Positions 59,310-64,000 of a stretch of 64,000 bases of DNA are shown in pieces. This DNA is from Isoetes taiwanensis (taxonomy: Eukaryota > Streptophyta > Lycopodiopsida > Isoetales > Isoetaceae): contig JAJEKV010000040.1 of assembly GCA_021234155.1 (NCBI GenBank), positions 7,060,438 to 7,124,437 of the forward strand. The letters are read 5' to 3'. The notes beneath the pieces were generated by a model. That model saw only the letters and a program-made list of their open reading frames with translations, had not been told where the DNA came from and did not search any database. The position numbers were made by a program, and so were the translations under genes. Each line of letters begins with the position of its first letter. The first letter of the stretch is position 1.

Positions 59310-60460
59310 TTGCGGGGTTAACCCTCCAGGTAACCAGGGATTCCATTAAAGACTTGTATTAACACTGATAAGTTGGTATGCGTGAATTATGTTATGTCAA
59401 TGCAGCAGCATTCTCACAAAACTCAAGGTAAAGAATTGAATCTTTAATCTCGGTACATCCAATTACACGTTGAACGCAACCCTCATTTACATAATATCTG
59501 AATCTACTCAATCCGAAATGCTAAACGCTCTAAGAATCCACAATATCAAGTTTATCCAGTAGCCACAAAGCCTTGCTAAAGGCTCACGAGATTAGGTCTT
59601 TAGCTCCATTCTGGGGCTCCATTGCACAACGATCCTTAAGCTTCATATCTATCTGCTTACACCATGAACATATATGGGGTTAGTTACATAGACTAAGTGG
59701 GGGTTCGAAGCATTTAGAATATATTGGCATAATCAACAAGATATTGTGTGATGTAACAATCACCATAATTACTCTTAGACTTTGATATCTCACCTGAGAA
59801 TCTTTTATGGCACTAGCTTGGGGGTGTGGCTCAGAGGAAGGACTTGCAGAGACAAACACAGAGGCAAGGGCTTTTAGATAAATATTCTGTAACTTGATTG
59901 ATTGTTAGAAGTTCTAAAAGCATAATAAAAGAACTATTGAAAACTTAAAAACTAGCCAAGAACGAAATTGTTAAAAAAAAGTACAACGTAGAAGATAAAA
60001 GCAGGAACGAATGGTTCATCCGGAATTAGTTCCTGGGCCAACGCAACTGGCCGGATTGCAGAAAAAGGGCGCCGGATTTAGCCAAAAAGGTAAAGGGAAA
60101 TCCAGATTTAGACGCACAAAACCTTTTAGAATAGTATATAGCAATCGATCTGCAGAATTGAGGAAGGGGGAAGTGTTTGCGTGTGATAGAAGTCTGATTG
60201 CTGTAGAACTTCTGATAATCTGTGGTTGAATTAAGTGCCTTCCTTAGTTCTAGAGAATTCTAGAGAATCCCAGAAAGGCTATCCAGTTGGTTAGCAAACT
60301 CTCAGAATTGGGAAGAATCTGAGTCTAGTCTTGCCGTGTTTGCAAATCAGAGCCCAGTTGGGTGGAGAAGTTGTGCCGAAAGAACTTGATCTGGAGTTTC
60401 CAGGTTGTTTTGATTAACCGTGACTGTTAGTTTTGCAGACAGAGAAGACCGTTTGTATCA
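59310..60460. other. Region without recognisable gene
   Basis: AT-rich. The frame 60011-60229 (MVHPELVPGPTQLAGLQKKG...) is basic and shows no family motif; coding status is unknown. The stretch 60241-60400 repeats AGAGAATTCTAGAGAATCCC-like words. Confidence 0.35.
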
Positions 60461-60463
60461 AAA

Positions 60464-60797
60464 TGTTACGCACTAGCACCTCTAGTGATAACCAACACAC
60501 CAAAAGGGCGGATCCTTCAAGGTAATCGTTATCCAATGGGCCCCAACCTTTCCAGGCTTTATCCCATACCCCACATACCATATCAATTCCTCCCCCTCCT
60601 CGAGATGCTTGCCCTCAAGCATGTGGAACACACATATGTTGCCACGAGGAATTGAACCTTGGCTCTGATACCAAATGTTACACACTAGCACCTCTAGTGA
60701 TAACCAACACATCAAAAGGGCGGATCCTTCAAGGTAATCGTTATCCAATGGGCCCCAACCTTTCCAGGCTTTATCCCATACCCCACATACCATATCA
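60464..60797 (-). mobile_element. TRIM (miniature LTR retroelement), complete, 334 bp
   Basis: Two nearly identical 122-bp terminal repeats lie at 60464-60585 and 60676-60797. Each begins TG and ends CA on the minus strand (TGATATGG...GTAACA). Between them is a 90-bp internal region. It has TGGTATCAGAGC (60673-60662) close to the upstream repeat as primer-binding site. A purine tract (GAGGAGGGGGAGG, 60601-60589) lies next to the downstream repeat. Mobility would depend on another element's enzymes. No 5-bp target duplication was seen (left CAAAA, right GAATC). Confidence 0.9.
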
Positions 60798-61102
60798 GAA
60801 TCCCTTGCTATCCAGTAATGCAATATTAGCACTTAATATGAACAAAGTTAATAAGAACTCACATTATGTGAAATACCTGAACATCATCAAGCCATCTAAA
60901 TACATTGAAAATACACGTGCTATACCCTTACAATTCATGAAACAACCATAAACCATGAGAAACCATAAAATAACCATGAGGTATCCACAAGTATGCAGTG
61001 CAACTCCAGTTCCTACGGCTGCCCTGGCTGATCAGGCCCTGCAATAAATAAGGGTGGGATAAGCCTCATGTATACACATCCTCCTAGCCTGCATCCAGCA
61101 CT

Positions 61103-61125
61103 AAGGAAGGAAGGAAGGAAGGAAG
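61103..61125. repeat. (AAGG)n microsatellite
   Basis: Nearly six copies of AAGG. Confidence 0.95.
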
Positions 61126-61368
61126 TTACTTTTATCGTCCCACGAGACCAATCGGTCTATGGGACCCAATACAAAAACGCAGCAACGGATTACTTGCCGG
61201 ATTAAAACCCAGCCCGAAGGGGTTTCGAGGGAAAAACCGTGGCGACAATCACCACGACAAAGCGTGCTAATCATATAAAATCGAAACATCCCAATATATA
61301 CTGATCATGCACCACCCGTGAGTGCCTAGTCGGGCTGACCGGCCGGGGGCAAAAGTGACTCTCGCGAG

Positions 61369-63400
61369 TCAATTACCTCTGGATGTATGACCCAGGCCAC
61401 ATCTTGCGGCGGTGTGTTCATCGGCAAATGCAAAGAACGCGTCGGTAGTACTAAAGGGGCGTGATTCGCCCGAATCGGCCCGGAGCGGTAAGGCAACTCT
61501 GGAAAGTGTGAGACTCATCCTCAGCGGCACCGTTTGACAAAGCAGCGAGCAGTCTGGGGCGGGGCTCCCCAATCCACCGCCCGTCTCGTCACGAAGATGG
61601 TGGGCACCGTCGCGAATGGAGGCAATGAGCCTGCGCTTTTCGAGGCGGGGGAGCGGGTAAATTCGTAGGCCCCGGGCTAACGCGGGGTTGATGTGCTCCT
61701 TGTAATGGGCCATTTTGACTGCTCTAGAGCAATGGGGTCCCGAGCTTGCCAAAGGAAACAAGCATCTAGGTACTCCATGAAGCTGTCCACGATCGGCCAG
61801 CTGCGCTATCTGTCGCTTATCTGTGCTCACCGCGCGTTCCATCTGGCGAACCAGCGATCTCTCTTACCCTCCAGCTGGGGCCCTAAGCGTTGCGGACTCA
61901 TAGCCCGCAGTGTAAGCCCAGTGCGGCGGCCGAGGCATCACCCATAGTAACCACTTTAAAGAAAATAGGCGATGTGTCTATCAAAGAGTACTGCCGAAGC
62001 GGCGTAAGAATCCGATTTCTACTACTTGAGAGTCGATGGGGACTGAAGGTTTCACCCAAGTGCGATTGCCAAAATGCATATACACCTGCTCAAGTCATTC
62101 AGTCGTCAAAGGCAAATAGGGCCTAAACTCGACCGTCTGAAGGGCGGGGCTCGACCGATTAGGAACAGATGTGTTGATGGCCCCAATCATATAGCTACTT
62201 TGCTGGTAGTATTTTTGTGCATTGCATAAAGCGCTTTCCGGCTTCTTTATCACATAGCGGATAAGCGCCTCCAATGAGGAAGCGAGGAGGAACTCCACCC
62301 TAGGTACTTGTAGGTGGCGTGGCCCCACGGTACATCCCCGATATGTGAGTCACGGGGAGGCATGGGGGTGGCGTGAAGAGGATATGAGAACCACCACAGT
62401 CTTGGCGGATTTGCGCATAATACGTAGCGACAAAATGTGTCTAGGGCATCCGGGTGAAATTTGCATATCTTGGGGTGTGGGCGGCCAGGCCAACATCGTC
62501 GCATAGATGAGCTGGCGGATGACACGGTGCAAAAGATGTATGCCATCGCCCCCATGCTTTCGATAAGCGGGCTCTAAGCGATCAATGTAGAGGCCAAAAG
62601 TGTCGGCGAGGAGGGGCAACCTGCGGGACCGATACCTCTTGGTAAATGCTTGGCCGTCGGCATCATCTGCCAAAACAACTCTCATACAACTTTGTATATG
62701 GCATTACGCAGGCAGCGGGAGCCCGGACGCCGATCTAGCCCACAACTTTTCGGGGGCCCGTATCAAAAAGCCTTTGCGAAGTCCCAAAGCGGCAATACAA
62801 GTCCAGTAGGGTGATTAAATCTGTCTTCAATCCCGCTTGGCGTAAAGATATAGTCAATCGTTGAGTGGCGGGTCTTTACTGTGTGAGGGCTGTTTTATCC
62901 GTACCCTCGCCGGTAGTCGGGTCATGCTTTCGAGAATGCCGATAGCAGTTTGGCAAATCTTACCGAACCGACCATGATCGTCATTGGTGGTGGTTGATTA
63001 TTGTGGGTCGCCTTTGTGAATGGGAACAACCCGTAGAAGGGTCCATTGTCGGGAAACCCTCCCGCAATGCTCTGTTGAACGAGGGGTAGTGAGGACCGCA
63101 CAAGCTGCCGCCCCGCCCTTGGAGTAACTTCTACACGCATACCATCGAGGGTGTTGCCTTCCCATTAGCTAGCCGTTTGAGGCCCTCCCTCAACATCCTC
63201 ATCCACGAGAACCAATGGGGGCCATCACGGTGGGGTATGGTCTGGCGTCCCTGGCCCGGGTCATAGAGCTCTTTGCAAATCTTTCATTCCCCGCTGCGGG
63301 TGTGATGTCCCACAGAGGCTGGGCTGGCCTTGAAGCACTTCTGCGCCAAGGTTGAGAGGATGAGTATCAACAGCCGAACATCTCCCGATGATTAGTGGCA
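61369..63400 (-). pseudogene. Decayed LINE (non-LTR) reverse transcriptase and C-terminal domain
   Basis: Read on the minus strand, GKA-type text (KRLANGKATPSMV) appears near 63180. LVQQSIAGGFPDNGPFYG is near 63080. LFGLYID-like TFGLYIDRLEPAYRKHGG lies at 62605-62550. The catalytic box LIYA-DDVGLA is at 62512-62491, split by a one-base deletion. It is followed by DALDTFCRY and KTVVVLIS in alternating frames. The tail is HINPALARGLRIYPLPRLEK and LIASIRDGAHHLRDETG (61690-61570). Order and spacing fit a LINE polymerase, palm then tail. Frameshifts are frequent, so it is dead. Sequence to the window end (63400-63999) probably continues it but is not readable. Confidence 0.65.
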
Positions 63401-64000
63401 AGGTACAGCGCCTTTATTGTCCTTCGGATGGGATGCGTATCAGTAACTGGCAAGCGGTACTGGATCGAGGATGCGAGCAGACTGCCGCTTGCGTTCTTCT
63501 GATCGCATCAAACCATCGAGTTCTGGCGGGAATGTTAATAGCGACCCTGGCCCGGCCGGGGATGCATAAAGCACTGTCCATTTGCATCAGTAATGGCGAA
63601 GTCGGCTAGTGCAATGCAACTCTAGTGTGGAGGTCTGCTTGAAGTGCTGGGAGGCGTTCATGAGCATCTCGGTAGTAGTCCTAAACTATGGTAAATTCTC
63701 AAGCTGAGGACGGGGTTGGCATAGTGTTGGGGATTTTGGCGCAAGCCAAACCAGGTCCAAATAAAGTGGGAGGTGATGAGGTCGACCTCCTCATCGGCTT
63801 ATGCTGTGCCCACCCGGAAAGCGGCCCGATGAGATGCATATCTTAGCGCAACTACAAGCACATAGTCCACCACACTAGACCCTCCCCCATTGTTATCATG
63901 CGCATGTGCACTTGCGAGAATCGGACCCTTTGTGAAAGGCCATTGCAAATTATCAAGTCAAAATGCCACATAGCGTGAGCAACCGTCACAAAGCGAAGTG

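Noticed and set aside
60459-60802. A 5-bp target duplication for the TRIM element
   Set aside because: The flanks are CAAAA and GAATC. The element was called from LTRs, primer site and purine tract instead.
1-64000. tRNA, rRNA, riboswitch or bacterial operon features
   Set aside because: No cloverleaf with the expected GGTTCGAATCC-type arm, no rRNA words and no prokaryotic gene layout were seen. The two intact genes have many spliceosomal introns.

Overview
The window is plant nuclear DNA. It carries two intact, intron-rich genes with plant-type products: an Aurora kinase and a GH27 alpha-galactosidase-like protein. It also has a broken aleurain-type cysteine protease. Everything else is transposable elements and their decay. 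Introns are short (about 70-270 bp) with GT-AG borders. The style of the LINE and MULE remnants suggests a seed-free land plant such as a fern, but that is only a weak inference.

Layout. Bases 1-716 and 15596-35815 belong to one giant foldback-like element (FB1). Its arms are built from a 26-bp minisatellite and carry a Ulp1/SUMO-protease-like gene. Its symmetry centre lies near 25850. A 14.9-kb terminal-inverted-repeat element (717-15595) is inserted inside the minisatellite, and a 10.2-kb Mutator-like element (MULE, 3420-13604) with a 9-bp target duplication is inserted in that. The MULE has a decayed DDE/SWIM transposase, a second gene on the other strand, and arrays of GC-rich hairpins. 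The right arm of FB1 is interrupted by a 2.9-kb segment (28971-31908) holding the aleurain pseudogene, and its Ulp1 gene is partly duplicated in tandem. A second foldback element of the same family (FB2, 36557-45817) follows. It has one Ulp1 gene, one minisatellite block, and complete inverted ends.

From about 47.9 kb the window becomes genic. The 15-exon alpha-galactosidase-like gene (minus strand, 47948-50197) has an unbroken 392-residue frame, but the catalytic nucleophile Asp is replaced by Thr. The 9-exon Aurora kinase gene (minus strand, 53973-55698) encodes 296 residues with all kinase motifs. A long imperfect inverted repeat lies between them. Beyond 56 kb there is a MULE-type MITE with a perfect 9-bp target duplication, a complete TRIM retroelement (60464-60797), two further LTR-type primer-binding motifs, and a decayed LINE reverse transcriptase on the minus strand (about 61.4-63.4 kb).

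The strongest candidate for an undescribed system is the FB family. It has foldback arms made of one 26-bp minisatellite, zinc-finger plus Ulp1 cargo repeatedly duplicated and inverted, a small promoter-driven second gene near the centre, and no visible transposase.
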